DNA of 42,563 bases, taken from Gnetum montanum (lineage: Eukaryota; Streptophyta; Gnetopsida; Gnetales; Gnetaceae). Positions 32,595 to 42,563 of the stretch are shown piece by piece. The notes beneath the pieces were generated by a model that was not told where the DNA came from, searched no databases, and worked only from the letters and a program-made list of their open reading frames with translations. The DNA is taken from the NCBI GenBank assembly GCA_015680685.1, contig MNCI01011158.1, forward strand, positions 454,113 through 496,675, in the 5' to 3' direction. Position 1 is the stretch's first letter, and every line of letters starts with the position of its first letter. A program made the position numbers and the translations under genes.

Positions 32595-32855
32595 GGTGGA
32601 GTGACCTCAAGTAATAAGTACATATTCTCAATGGTGACTTCAAGTAGGTAGTATATGTTCTGAATGATGACTCTAAGTAGGGAGAATATGTTCTTGATGG
32701 TAACTCTAAGTAGAGAGTATATGTTGTTAATGTGACTTTAAGTAAAAAGGATACATTTTCTATCATGACTTTGAGTAGGAAGCACACATTCTTTGATTAT
32801 TACATTAAGTAGAAAGCATAAATTTTTCCCATATCTTTGAGAAGGAAGCACAAAT
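32595..32855. repeat. 33-bp minisatellite
   Basis: (C/T)AAGTA-type anchors at 32609, 32642, 32675, 32708, 32740, 32773, 32807 and 32839 give a period of 32-34, mostly 33 bp. The unit is like TGACTCTAAGTAGGGAGTATATGTTCTTAA. The open frame on the minus strand here is an 11-residue repeat product of this unit. Confidence 0.85.
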
Positions 32856-32859
32856 ACTT

Positions 32860-34630
32860 TAACAAGAGGGAATGCCCCATGGTTTCTTAGCCCAAATTTC
32901 TAAAAATGCAGTCATAGTGTTGCCTATAAAAAAATGAAGGATTTAAAATAGGCTAGATGATGCTAGTGGATCCAAGGACAAATCGCTTTGAAGGGGTGAA
33001 GAACCAATACGTTCCTCCTTTATTAAGAAGTTTTTGGGTGATTGGCATAGTGACGCTAAAGTTTCAAAGATCCCTTCTCATGCTAGTACTAGAATAACAC
33101 TAGACATGGGGAGTCATTTCTATAAGGTACAAAGTAGTCTCTTCTTGGATGTAGAAGATTAACTCTACACTCCCACGTAATTGCTAGAGATAAAGAAAAT
33201 GAATTGCATGTAAAACAATTAGATTTTGCTCTAGGTTGAAAGGTTGGAATTATTTGCATGAAAAAGGGTAATCATTTTCTTCCTTGACCATGGTTGCATG
33301 AGCATTCTTATGCCTTGATTAAATATCAAGTTGACTTTAACATTCATTGCTTTATGGTTGATGATCCTAGTTGTTGAATCTTCTTATATATAATTATTGA
33401 ATGAGCTTTAAGTTGCTTAATACCCTTGATATCCACTTTGCTCTTCACAATTGGGAAGTATACGAACAAAGACTTAAGCTTTAAGGATGTTGCTTCTTTC
33501 AAGTAGGGAAGAGTGTAGAAAAATATGCTTTGTTAGTGCATTGAAGGTTGCTTCCATTTTGGAATAGGGCTAGAAGGAGTGTGGAGACATTTATGGGTTT
33601 CATGCTATTGTAACCATCACTAAAGAACCACATGGCCTTGACTCCTTATGTATTGCATCACAAGGATATGTAGGCTTGCCGAGGAGGCTTTCCCTCTGTA
33701 GCTTGAGCCACCACCCTTCTCTATGAAGTAGGGTTTAGGGCTGGATGCATTAGAATAGGAACATGTCTTAGTTTTCTTAAGGAATGATGTCTCTACATGT
33801 ATGTTAGTGTTCTTGATTATGTTATGTATGTTGCATTTGTTCAATCTCTTATATGATTATAAAGTCATCCTCGTGATGCTCCTAACCATGGATTGATGTG
33901 TGGCATGCGAATTTTGTACTTATGTTGTACTTGTAGGTTCTTGAGGATATTGAGCATTGTCCATCTTGAGTTTGCTCTAGAATATTAGGCTACTTTGGGA
34001 CTCTTGGGCAGTACTGAGCAGTGCTTTTGTAGAGGAGTGCTATTACACTTTTCCATGTATGAAAAATCAAATCTTTTTCACTCATGGACCAACAAAAGGG
34101 TGGTATATAGTGAAAATATTTTAAGTGGCATGGTAGATTTTTAGAAATGGAAAACCTAAAAAAAGATGGTACAATTAATATATATGATTATCATCACCAA
34201 ACAACTCCTCCTCACCTCTTCTTTGATACTATAATTGATCTATATTATTTATGGTAACAAGGAAGCCCCCTTAATATTAGGACCAAAATAAGTTGTCGTT
34301 CTAACTAAGAACAATCCTCTTTTGTCAAAATAATGAATTTACATTAGGAAATAATGAAGACATCTAAACATTTTTTACTAAGGGAATTTATGTAAACTAT
34401 TAACCTTACATCACAACATGAACACTTTGAATTGCAAGTCCAACAAACTTTTCTTCTTAAATGAATTTATAGGGTGTTGGAATTTGAAATAATTGTCATA
34501 TAGCTACACTTAAAGATATAGAGTTTAATTATAACTTTATAATTTATCATTGAACACTAAAATCAAACACACATGACTTAAAACTTTTAAACCAAAACCA
34601 AAAGTCTTACCACTTCAACTAATACCTCGT
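32860..34630. other. Unassigned region
   Basis: About 1.8 kb of AT-rich sequence in which I find no coding frame, terminal repeat or RNA gene that I can defend. Probably old transposon debris and the 5' flank of the gene at 35014. Confidence 0.4.
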
Positions 34631-34639
34631 CAAGGTAGC

Positions 34640-35500
34640 ACCTCATTGTTGCAATGGAATTTATGTAAACTGCAAACGTTAAATAAAAATGAACGCCTTG
34701 AACTAGTCCAGCACACATTTCGTGGCACAGAAAACGTGCGCAGGATTTATGAATCGACGGACTCTAAAATATTGAACGGCAATTTTTTAAACTTTGTTTC
34801 AGAGAACATCAACCAACGATACGATACTTGTGATCACGAGCAAGCACACGCAGCATGCGTGAGGAGCAGAGATCTGCTCGAGAGATAGGACTGTGGTGCA
34901 CCAAACGAAACAATGGACTCCTTATTCCATGATTTTTTCATTCATTCATCTGCTATTAGTTAAAGAATACCACTTCAGGAAAGGGGAACTGGTTCGCTTT
35001 GGCCATAGAATTCATGGCATGGGCATGGGCATGGAGCAACAGGCAGTGCTGCTCATGGTCAGGATCATGCGCATTTGCGTCGTGCTTGCCGCCAGTGGTG
35101 TTAGCACGGCGCAGTCGCAGGCTCGGGTACATTATTGGAGGCAAAGCATGTGCAGAAGATTCGAGCAGCAGCAGTGAGGTGGAAGTGGAAATGGAAATGG
35201 AAGAATCACAAGTGCTGACGCCCCCACAGCGGCGGAGCAAGAGCAAAAAATGGCAGTGGTCGACGGGCACAGGTGTAGGTGAGTATGGCGGCCCAGCAGC
35301 ATACATGGAACCCAGGCCTCCCATGCTACGCAACGAGCCTGACCCTATCTACGCCCGAGACGATTTCATCTGGAACAAATCTCTTGAATGGACGCAACTT
35401 CTTCCTCAGCAGCCGCCTGAGGTTCTGTCGGATGCTCAGCCTTCAGCACCGGTATGCTATACTATTTTTATGTTCACCCGTTCAGTCGAATAGTTTTCAT
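34640..35500. promoter_or_regulatory. CpG-bearing gene 5' region
   Basis: CpG dinucleotides are frequent here (for example GAATCGACGG, CAACGATACGATA, GCACGGCGCAGTCGC), in contrast to the CpG-poor flanks. In a plant genome where methylated repeats lose CpG, this marks an unmethylated promoter/first exon. No clear TATA box was found upstream of 35014. Confidence 0.5.
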
Positions 35501-36146
35501 TGAAAATTTAACGATGACTACAGTAGGTGATCGTACAGGCACTGTCTTTGAGTAAATCTGTTACCATAATGTTTGCAATGGAAGCTTTAGGTCGTGTAGG
35601 TGTTTTCCTTTCTCCCTTCTCCCTTTTTTCTTTATCTTTTATTTTTGGGCATCGTGAGTCCCATTTCGCGGATAAAGATGTGCTGGGAGGATAGTCATTT
35701 TCTGAAAGGGAAGATCGTAGTTTAAAGCCCCTACAAGCAGAATCAAGCCGTAATAGTAATATGGTGAATTCTATAAAAATGTCCGCTGAAGTGACCTGAA
35801 ATCTATGTTGAATCAGTTGGCATGTAATTATTGATGTATATTTGTAAGTTGCATGCTTTAATTATTCACCGTAGGCCTTTTTCATGTTCAACTTAGTTGT
35901 GACCACTTCCTATATTAATTGAATTTTGCTTTAACAATATGGTAGGTGCCTGCAACTTTCAGTTCTGTTAAAGGTTGTTCACAAATAGGCTTAGCAACTG
36001 GAGTTTTTCTATTTGCCATTTTTTATGTGCATATGTTTCGCATTATGCAAACATCGAAGAATAGCAATCTTATAAAGAGCAGAACGTTGGGCATCCAACA
36101 AGTCTCAAAAGCAAATAATAAATGTAGTTGGAATGTAAATGTTTAG
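35014..36146 (+). CDS. Predicted plastid-targeted single-pass membrane protein
   Basis: Exon 1 is 35014-35451, intron 35452-35945 (GTATGC...GGTAG, 494 bp), exon 2 is 35946-36146, joined in phase 0 to give 212 residues. I chose the ATG at 35014 because it opens MAWAWAWSNRQCCSWSGSCA followed by Arg-rich LARRSRR, a plausible chloroplast transit peptide (no acidic residues for about 50 residues). An acidic stretch (EDSSSSSEVEVEMEMEE), a basic RRSKSKK segment, and GPAAYMEPRPPMLRNEPDPI with WNKSLEWTQLLP follow. Exon 2 carries a hydrophobic helix, IGLATGVFLFAIFYVHMF, about 50 residues from the C terminus. It looks like a small thylakoid- or envelope-anchored protein, but I cannot name the family. 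It is intact and unlike its decayed neighbours. A further 3' exon cannot be excluded. Confidence 0.6.
35452..35945 (+). other. Intron of the 35014 gene
   Basis: Donor CACCG|GTATGC and acceptor AATATGGTAG|GTGCC, with a T-rich stretch before the acceptor. The frame is kept (Pro|Val). Predicted from sequence only. Confidence 0.6.
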
Positions 36147-36169
36147 ATAAACGACAATGGTAACAAGGA

Positions 36170-36415
36170 AGTACAAAACTAGAAATGAATATGTAAAAGG
36201 GACGTTCGTGGTTGTGCCTATAGGAAAAGAGATGAATGTTAGTTAAGATTATTCGGCCATGTTTGAAATCAACTATAGGTTAGTCATGTTCAAACCGGTT
36301 CCTTAATTCAAGTTGCAGATTGACGAAAAGCTAGACCCAAGAAAGTATAGGATGAAATAATTAAAGGGTATTTGATTGATTCTGTTGGAACTAATGATTT
36401 AGTTTGTTCACTACT
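36170..36415 (+). pseudogene. LINE-type ORF2 tail, remnant
   Basis: In one frame: LRLFGHV (36243-36263), then with stops RKARPKKV, DEIIKGYLIDS, TNDLVCSL. Plant LINE ORF2 tails commonly read LRWFGHVxRR...GRGRPKKTWxEVIKxDL. It begins just after the stop of the plastid gene and may lie in its 3' UTR. The similarity is short, so this is tentative. Confidence 0.42.
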
Positions 36416-37142
36416 TTTCCCCCATCTCGTTTGGTAGTTTCTGTGAGAGCTTTATGGAGCTTCATCTTTATATGATGGTTGCAAGGATACAACATTATTC
36501 ATTATAACTTAAATTGAACTTGTATATATGGTTGTTTGAGATTTAGGAATTCTTTAGTAGTTTTAATACACATTCATACAATTATTCCTCCATGATTGAT
36601 CACTTCTTTTACATAACTATGAAATTACTTATTTCTTAGTTTTTGATATAATACATGGAATCTTGAGACAAGGGTGTTGATATTTATCCTAATTTATGCT
36701 AACAGAAGTTTTTGTCCGCTTTTGGGGCAATGCCAAAATTTATTCATGATTTATCAATGATTTTTATGTTGTATTGGTTAGGAAAAATGTGTAGGACCAT
36801 AGGAATGATAGCTAAAAGTAAAATTAGAGAGCACTCTTGAACAATGATCATAGTGGATTGCAGCCACACTAAAGGTTGTAGCATCAAAGTTTCCATCTGA
36901 TTCACTTGTTGAGGTCGACAACAAGGCAAGGAGCTTGAAGATTTGTTTGCCAAATGTTTGAGGTTTAAGAAAGCATCCTCATCCTTCCTGGGTTTGTAGA
37001 AGTGAACCTTCCAAGATCTCCTTGGTGGTGTTATGGACCAAACACTCTTCTAGGTAGATGATGTCTTTGATAGCATAGAGACGCTTGGTGACATGATAGG
37101 AACATCCTTGCTCGCCACAAGTTGGGGAAGGATCACATGATA

Positions 37143-37345
37143 TTAGCTTGTATTGCATCCTTCCAGTTTCATCTTCTTATTGATTTCCAGATGTATGCCT
37201 TGGAACATAAGCCCAACATTGATGGTTTTCAACTGGGCCCTTCCCATAATCATTAGGAAGTTGTTCCTGATTGTGCCATATGGTTTGATAACAAGAAAAT
37301 GTAGATTGTTGAACTTAGAAGGGGGATGAATGAGTTCCAAATAAA
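37143..37345 (-). pseudogene. Protease fragment of a family-B-type element
   Basis: Minus strand reads SKFNNLHFLVIKPYGTIRNN then FLMIMGRAQLKTINVGLMF. The second part is the C-terminal strand of a Gypsy retropepsin (PxIMGRxxLKTxNAxxxF). The active-site aspartate part is not recognisable. Confidence 0.45.
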
Positions 37346-37349
37346 ATCC

Positions 37350-38640
37350 AAACTTAAATGTAAATACTGTAAATTAATTAAACTAAGTGCACAAATGGAA
37401 CACACTCATCAAGATGTGTGGTAAAGCTTACCACCTATGTAATTCTAAACCGAATGACAATGATAGAGGATACCATGGTGGTAAATCCTTGGATGCTACA
37501 CACCCCTAGTAGGGTGATCAAAATTGTGAGCTTGGTATCCCATAGGACTCCCAAGAACCTTGTAAAGTTGAGTACAAAGTATAGTGCTTTTGCAAGATGC
37601 ATACATGACCTCTCAGTGCAAAGGCAAAACCCTAAACACTTGTCCACCCAAGTGGAAACCCTTCAGGGCTACAATGTAGATCTCTTCTTAGAGATGATTT
37701 GAGATCCTTAGAGCCATGAGAGAGAATACAAGTAAAAGAGTGTAGGGAGAGATTCTTAAAATCTGGTTCTACATCAATAGAGCACAAGAACTAGGGTGCA
37801 GCAAGTATGAATACAAACATCCCTAGTGAGATGGAATGATAAATATAAAAGGATGAATAAATGGATCACACATATTCCAAACCCCGTGCGTGAGATGTAG
37901 CAATGGTGGTGTAGCTTCCCAATCTTCAATAAGCAATCCAACCTTGATTTAATGCCAAGCCAAGCTAAATCATCATCCAATGTGCAACCAAGCCAAAGTG
38001 TCCAAATTCAAATCCCAATGATGAATCAAAGAACCAATATGTGCACCAATGCATCCAAGAGCAAGCATATGGATTATTTGAATGTGATTTAGCATTCACC
38101 TTTTGTAGTTCTCACGTCTAGGAACTTTCCTTGCCACTTTGAGTCCAACTTGAGTGCGAGAAATGACTTTTTTTATTTTGCATACTTGATATTTGGGATG
38201 TCCCATTTAAGCTTGGACATCGACTTTGTCATGGTTGGTAGTTGGGTGGGATGCCCAAGTTTGGCTGGGATGTCTACTGTGAGATCTAAGCACATTCGAA
38301 TGGGACATCTAGCTTTTGGGTGGGATGCCCACCCTAGATTGTAATTGATGTCTAAACTTGGTTTGAACTTTGCTTTGATGTCCACCTTGCATTCGGGGCT
38401 AGGCAATGATGAGCTTTAACCTATCAAACTTGCACCCATGCATTTTGAAACTCACAAGTACACTTGCAACAACATCCCTTGTTTTCGTTCTTGTCCCAAA
38501 CTCAACAACGTAGTCCATTCCTTGCACACTTGTATAGCAAATTATACTTCTCCATTTTCTAGTTTTTAGCCTACCAAAACATGCAATCTATCAACATAAA
38601 ATTGTTAGGGTAAGACCAACCCTCAAGAGTTGTCATGACA
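37350..38640 (-). mobile_element. Probable LTR with GACATCCC repeats
   Basis: Minus strand: a stretch (38410-38170) with about eight GACATCCCA/GGCATCCCA-type repeats, then TTTTATATTTATC at about 37848 as TATA, and a transcribed-leader-like stretch down to 37350 next to the protease fragment. This is the repeats-then-TATA layout of the other LTRs here, but no termini or partner LTR were found. Confidence 0.4.
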
Positions 38641-38849
38641 TCATTAACTTATCCCAAAAGATAAGTGTAAGATTGGTTGACTAGCTCTAAATGAATGCTA
38701 GTACTCTTAAGAGGAGGAAGTCCTCAATGAAGGTGTTGCTGTATTGAAATGGTGTTGACTTTGGAACTAAAGTTGTAGAGAGGTAAACACTAACCTTCCT
38801 CATCAATTTTAAGGTTCACCATGGGACTACTAGGATTTGATCTTTTCTT

Positions 38850-40330
38850 AGGAATGTTGCCCTACTTGACTACTCAAGTAGTAGCTTTGGACATGGAAAT
38901 GGTGATCACACCATTATCATTAGGTGCCATTTGCATAGAGTTGCCAAACTTTGATTCAGAACTTTTCCTTAATGTAGAATTTTTTTTTGGTACATCACTT
39001 AGGGTAAGGCATTGGGTTCTCCTCGATGATGATCCCCATCATTGTTTTGTATTGCCCTCTTTACTTGATGATGAAGAGGCATTGGTGAATGTTTCTTGTG
39101 GTGATATCTCTTATGCTTGTGGAAGTACTTGTGATTGTGGGATGTTGTGCTCCCCTCCACAACTAGAACAACATGTGTCTGATCGTATTTTCTCATAGCA
39201 TACATTGTAATAAGATTAGCATGCCAAACAACATCACAAAATTTTACTTCTTGTAGTTGATGCTGACTAGGAAGCCCTCTCTACATTGGAGAAGGAAATA
39301 GAAACTGTGTGATGGCTTGTTGTTGTTGTGGCTATTCAGGTTGAATCACAAGAGAAGCAAGTGTTGTAGGCAGGTATTGTGGAGGTATCATTTGTGGATT
39401 TTGGTAAGCACTTACTTTGACATCTAGGTAATATGAATTGGTGGGAAGCACTTGAAATTGTTGAAGTGGAGTATGAAGATTCCATGAAGTGGTATCCCAA
39501 GGATTTAGAGCTTGCCATTGTTGGTATTGTTGCATGGGCTGCATATATGTATCACTAGGATAATAAGGTTGGGTAGGGTAAGACATCCTCTTTGTTTGCC
39601 TTTTGATGAACTTGGGATTGAGAGGAACCCTAGCTTGTCTCATCTCACCAATCGTTTGTACCATTACCATGCAATATTGAGTGTCATGAAGGTTCAAGCA
39701 AAAGTCACATGAATGCTCCTTTTTATTGAAGGATGTCTCTTGTTTTTCATATGCTCATTTGAATAATGAGACTTTAGCTTTACTTTTGACTTCATCTTTC
39801 TTCTTCTTGCTTGACAGTGCAATAGCTTCGACAACCTTACCTTTAATATCCATGAGGCTTGTTGTCATCTTCTTGTTCATTGTGTCCCATTCTTGGTTCA
39901 CCTTATGAGCTAGGTTTGTCAATGTCGTCTTGGTTCTAACTTGGTCTTGATAAGGACCTTGACAACATTCAAAGGTTCAACTTTGTTGTCAATGTTCTTT
40001 GATTCTTTATGACATTGCAGATCATGATTGTGCTTTGTTGCTTCATGACACATCCTCCACTTGCTTTCCTTAGCTACAATGGTGTCAAGCAATGCCTTGA
40101 TCTGGGCCATGAACTTTTTGTGAACTTGGCCCATCTTGAATAGACTTGCTCACAAGTGTCTTGTCTTAGGCCCTTCATAATATACATAAGCTCTTCATGT
40201 TGTGAGAAGTCATGATTTGGGCATTGGTATAGAGTGTTCATGTACCTCTCCACTTCCTTATCAAGTGGTTCATGGGGCCCTTGCTTCTATGTAGGTAGCT
40301 TGATGAAACAATTTATGTGTGAGTCTACAA
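38850..40330 (-). pseudogene. Family B gag, middle and C-terminal part
   Basis: Minus strand: gag core KEVERYMNTLYQCPNHDFSQ and YIMKGLRQDTCEQVY (about 40290-40160), a segment with MGQVHKKFMAQIKALLDTIV (40134), a knuckle CDFCLNLHDTQYC (about 39700, CX2CX3HX4C), a Q/P/Y-rich tail (YPTQPYYPSDTYMQPMQQY), and at 39173-39147 CCSSCGGEH, the Athila-style CxxCGGxH knuckle, in a different frame. Several frameshifts. It continues the gag start at 42131, from which it is separated by a + strand LTR. Confidence 0.62.
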
Positions 40331-41291
40331 TATCATAGCTTTGCACACGTCATCGTAGATACGATATAGTGTGCCATATTCATGCCTATAAATACCAACC
40401 CACCATGGCGTCCAAAGCAAGTTTTGTCCAACACTTAGCAAGATTTTTGCAGTTTATTTTCTTGAAGTTATAGTTAAAATGAATGTTTGTAGTGTGGTGA
40501 ATTACAATTGTACGGAATCTTTATTCAAGTGGATTGTTCTTGGACACAATTCATGACTGGAAATAAAGATCGAGATTGTTTTTCATCATTGTAGCATATC
40601 ACTTAACATAGATTTACTTTCCATAATGTTTACTTTTACATTACTTAAGTCATTTATAATTTCTAATGCATTTACTATTTTAATGCTTAGTAGTAAGGTG
40701 GAATAAGTACAACTAGCTTTGAGTATAAAGTGTAATTGTTTGGTAACCTAGTAGTGACTTTGCTTGATTTGCTCAGCAGTAAAGTTACTTGGTAATCCTA
40801 GTAATAGTTACATCAGCCTAGGATGTGTATGGAAAACCAGGAATGGATGCTTATCACCATAGCATAGAATAGATTTACATTTCTATTGTAATTGTTTGGT
40901 AACCTAGTAGTGACTTTGCTTGATTTGCTTAGTAGTAAAGTTACTTGGTAATCCTAGTAATAGTTACATCAGCCTAGGACGTGTATGGAAAACCAGGAAT
41001 GGATGCTTATCACCATAGCATAGAATAGATTTATATTTCTATTGTACTTAGAATTAGAAGTTATAATCATTTTCATCTTGTTTAACCAGTCAACACTAGT
41101 TTATCATATACCTCATTAAGAGTTAAACCATACAATTTGCACCTCACTAACTCTAAGCGGGAAGACAATGATCATGAACTTAACATCAATTCACTAGTAT
41201 ACTTACATTGTCCATCCACAGATTACAATTTGATTGTGCATGAACCTTGTGACTTGTATGGTTGAGTGTTGGAATACCCAACCATTCATCA
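40331..41291 (+). repeat. Family B LTR (plus strand) inside family B gag
   Basis: TATA GCCTATAAATACC at about 40384, poly(A)-type GAAATAAAGATCGAGA near 40557 and end CCATTCATCA at 41291. An internal 156-bp duplication is listed separately. Orientation is opposite to the gag pieces on both sides. What follows, TTGGCTCCTTGTGAGTG, is primer-site-like, so it may be a truncated element end rather than a solo LTR. Confidence 0.68.
40732..41043. repeat. 156-bp tandem duplication in LTR
   Basis: 40732-40887 and 40888-41043 are the same 156 bases with about three differences, starting GTAATTGTTTGGTAACCTAG. Other family B LTRs have one copy. Confidence 0.93.
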
Positions 41292-41308
41292 TTGGCTCCT
41301 TGTGAGTG
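41292..41308 (+). other. Primer-binding-site-like sequence
   Basis: TTGGCTCCTTGTGAGTG follows the LTR end, comparable with TTGGCGTCGTTGTCAAGG at 1229. Degenerate. Confidence 0.4.
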
Positions 41309-42131
41309 TTAGAAATTTGGGCATAAGTCTAGAATTTGGCATGGAGCAGCTTGACCATGTTTGCTTAGGCTTGAATTGACTACAAGGGCAAGGATTTGTA
41401 TAATGTTTCAACATGATTGATGAAGGTGTAGGGGAACAACAACCACTTCTGCTAATCATTGATGATTCCTTGAAGATAGTAGGCATTATGTAATGCTTGA
41501 ATATTTAGTTCGTGATCATCATTAATATGTCCCTGGTAGGATGGGACATCCTTCATGTTGATTTGCTTCATCCCACTTATATCGATGTATTACCTTAGAA
41601 TGTAAACTGCCTTGGTTAGTTCTAGATAATCTTCCTAGTTGAATAGAGAAATGTTCTCATATGCACCATCCCCATTGATGTGGAGATACTGGAATTGGAA
41701 AAGTGGTTCACTAGAGTGATCCTTGTCCTCATAGTTGTGGGCCTAAGGTTCCTTGTGAGCAGGCTTCTTACCCTTCAAGTCTAACTTACCTTCATCTTTT
41801 TCTGCATTAGAATTTTCAAAACCAAAGGTCCTTCAATGTTCCTCTTGCTGCTTAGCAAGCCGATCATGTAGCTCTTGCCTTTGATGAGGCTTGTAATTCT
41901 TCTCATTAGTTTGGTGGACGTTGTAGTAGGGTAGATTGTCAATGAGGCCCAAATTGGTTAGCATCTTGATGAGAGCACTCTATGTAGCTTGATTTGGTTC
42001 CTTGTAGAATTGGCTAAAATCACTATCAGTTGAGAACTATTCACCGTATTCTCAAAGATGATGTGGATCATCTTCTGCATCTTTGATCCATCACTACTTG
42101 AGGTTCTTAGGTTCTCAACATTATTTGCCAT
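41300..42131 (-). pseudogene. Family B gag, N-terminal part
   Basis: ATG at 42131 gives MANNVENLRTSSSDGSKMQ. Further on (41570-41400) it reads NMKDVPSYQGHINDDHELNI then QALHNAYYLQGIIND and WLLFPYTF, matching the capsid start at 1630-1780 and 25957-25700. It ends at the LTR boundary near 41300 and probably continues at 40330. Confidence 0.65.
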
Positions 42132-42563
42132 CTCAACCACACACAAACAACTAAAAAGGTAAACATACAAATTGAAAAGAATGAAAAAAAAATCTAAATG
42201 TACAAGTAAACAAGCTATTCATGGATGCCTTTCCTAGCAATAGCGACAATGATATATGCTCATCCTAGTCCAATCCATGAGAAGTGTATCAATAGAGTGC
42301 ATGGCAATGTAGTTGTAAACAATGAAGATGATGGTTACAGGAATTGCAAAGTTTACTTGTGTATTATTGTTGTGCTAGAAATATTCAAGAAAGCAAAATT
42401 TATATTTTTTGAGAAAATATTCGGGATTATATTATTGAGAAAGAAAAACTATAGTACATGAGATTACAAATCATGGGCCATCAGCAATGGCCCTCAATGG
42501 AGGGGAAAGAAACCCTAAGTCACAAAAAATTCAGCACCCAATTAGTCATGTTATGACCAAGAA
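42132..42563. other. Flank upstream of family B gag
   Basis: On the minus strand this is the expected leader of the gag at 42131. No primer-binding site or LTR end was recognised before the window ends. Confidence 0.35.

Noticed and set aside
32524-32787. 87-residue minus-strand frame with LRSLPSRTYSPYLESSF-like repeats
   Set aside because: Product of the 33-bp minisatellite.
34646-34888. 80-residue frame upstream of the plastid gene
   Set aside because: No signal or homology recognised and it ends before the gene; more likely promoter/5' leader sequence. Could be an upstream exon but no splice evidence.
34893-35333. Frames of 94 (+) and 125 (-) residues overlapping exon 1 of the plastid gene
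   Set aside because: Shadow frames of GC-richer coding sequence; the 35014 frame has the transit-peptide-like start and joins exon 2 in phase.
38821-39198. 125-residue plus-strand frame with DDDPHH and a Cys-rich end
   Set aside because: It is the antisense of the family B gag tail, including the CCSSCGGEH knuckle read on the minus strand.

Overview
This is a stretch of nuclear DNA from a large, repeat-rich plant genome. It contains one probable plastid-protein gene surrounded by several layers of decayed Ty3/Gypsy LTR retrotransposons. Most element copies carry stops and frameshifts. A gymnosperm-like genome is my inference from the number of old LTR copies; I cannot name the species. I saw no rRNA, tRNA, CRISPR array or bacterial-type gene.

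Layout. 1-2.75 kb: pieces of an Athila-like family (here 'family B'), with an LTR fragment at the window edge, a + strand LTR with primer-binding site and start of gag, then an inverted LTR. 2752-12228: a complete 9.5 kb element of 'family A' on the minus strand, with ~2 kb LTRs, a GATAG target duplication, primer-binding site, polypurine tract, gag and protease, but no reverse transcriptase, RNase H or integrase. 12.2-15.4 kb: an unrecognised coiled-coil ORF ('family E', minus) behind its own LTR-like promoter region. ~15.45-23.27 kb: a second family A element on the + strand, again gag-protease only, with its 3' LTR cut short. 23.27-27.8 kb: a family B element (minus) with LTR, primer-binding site, gag, CCHC knuckle, protease and the first part of reverse transcriptase. 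27.8-32.3 kb: a second copy of the family E ORF (+), followed by a family-B-like LTR. 32.3-34.6 kb: a 33-bp minisatellite, otherwise unassigned. 34.6-36.15 kb: a CpG-bearing island with a two-exon gene for a predicted 212-residue plastid membrane protein. 36.15 kb to the end: a LINE tail, another LTR, and family B gag/protease debris interrupted by a + strand LTR.

The most distinctive material is family A. Both copies have lost (or never had) pol at the same point. Both carry extensive tandem arrays: ~170-192 bp units in the LTRs of copy 1, strict 35- and 44-bp units in the LTRs of copy 2, and codon-multiple arrays between the primer-binding site and gag. A shared ~20-nt motif around TTAAACTGGCA recurs in the coding tail and in an array downstream of protease. 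These elements could move only with enzymes supplied by another element. The second item of interest is family E, an ORF seen at two loci that I cannot assign to a known family.
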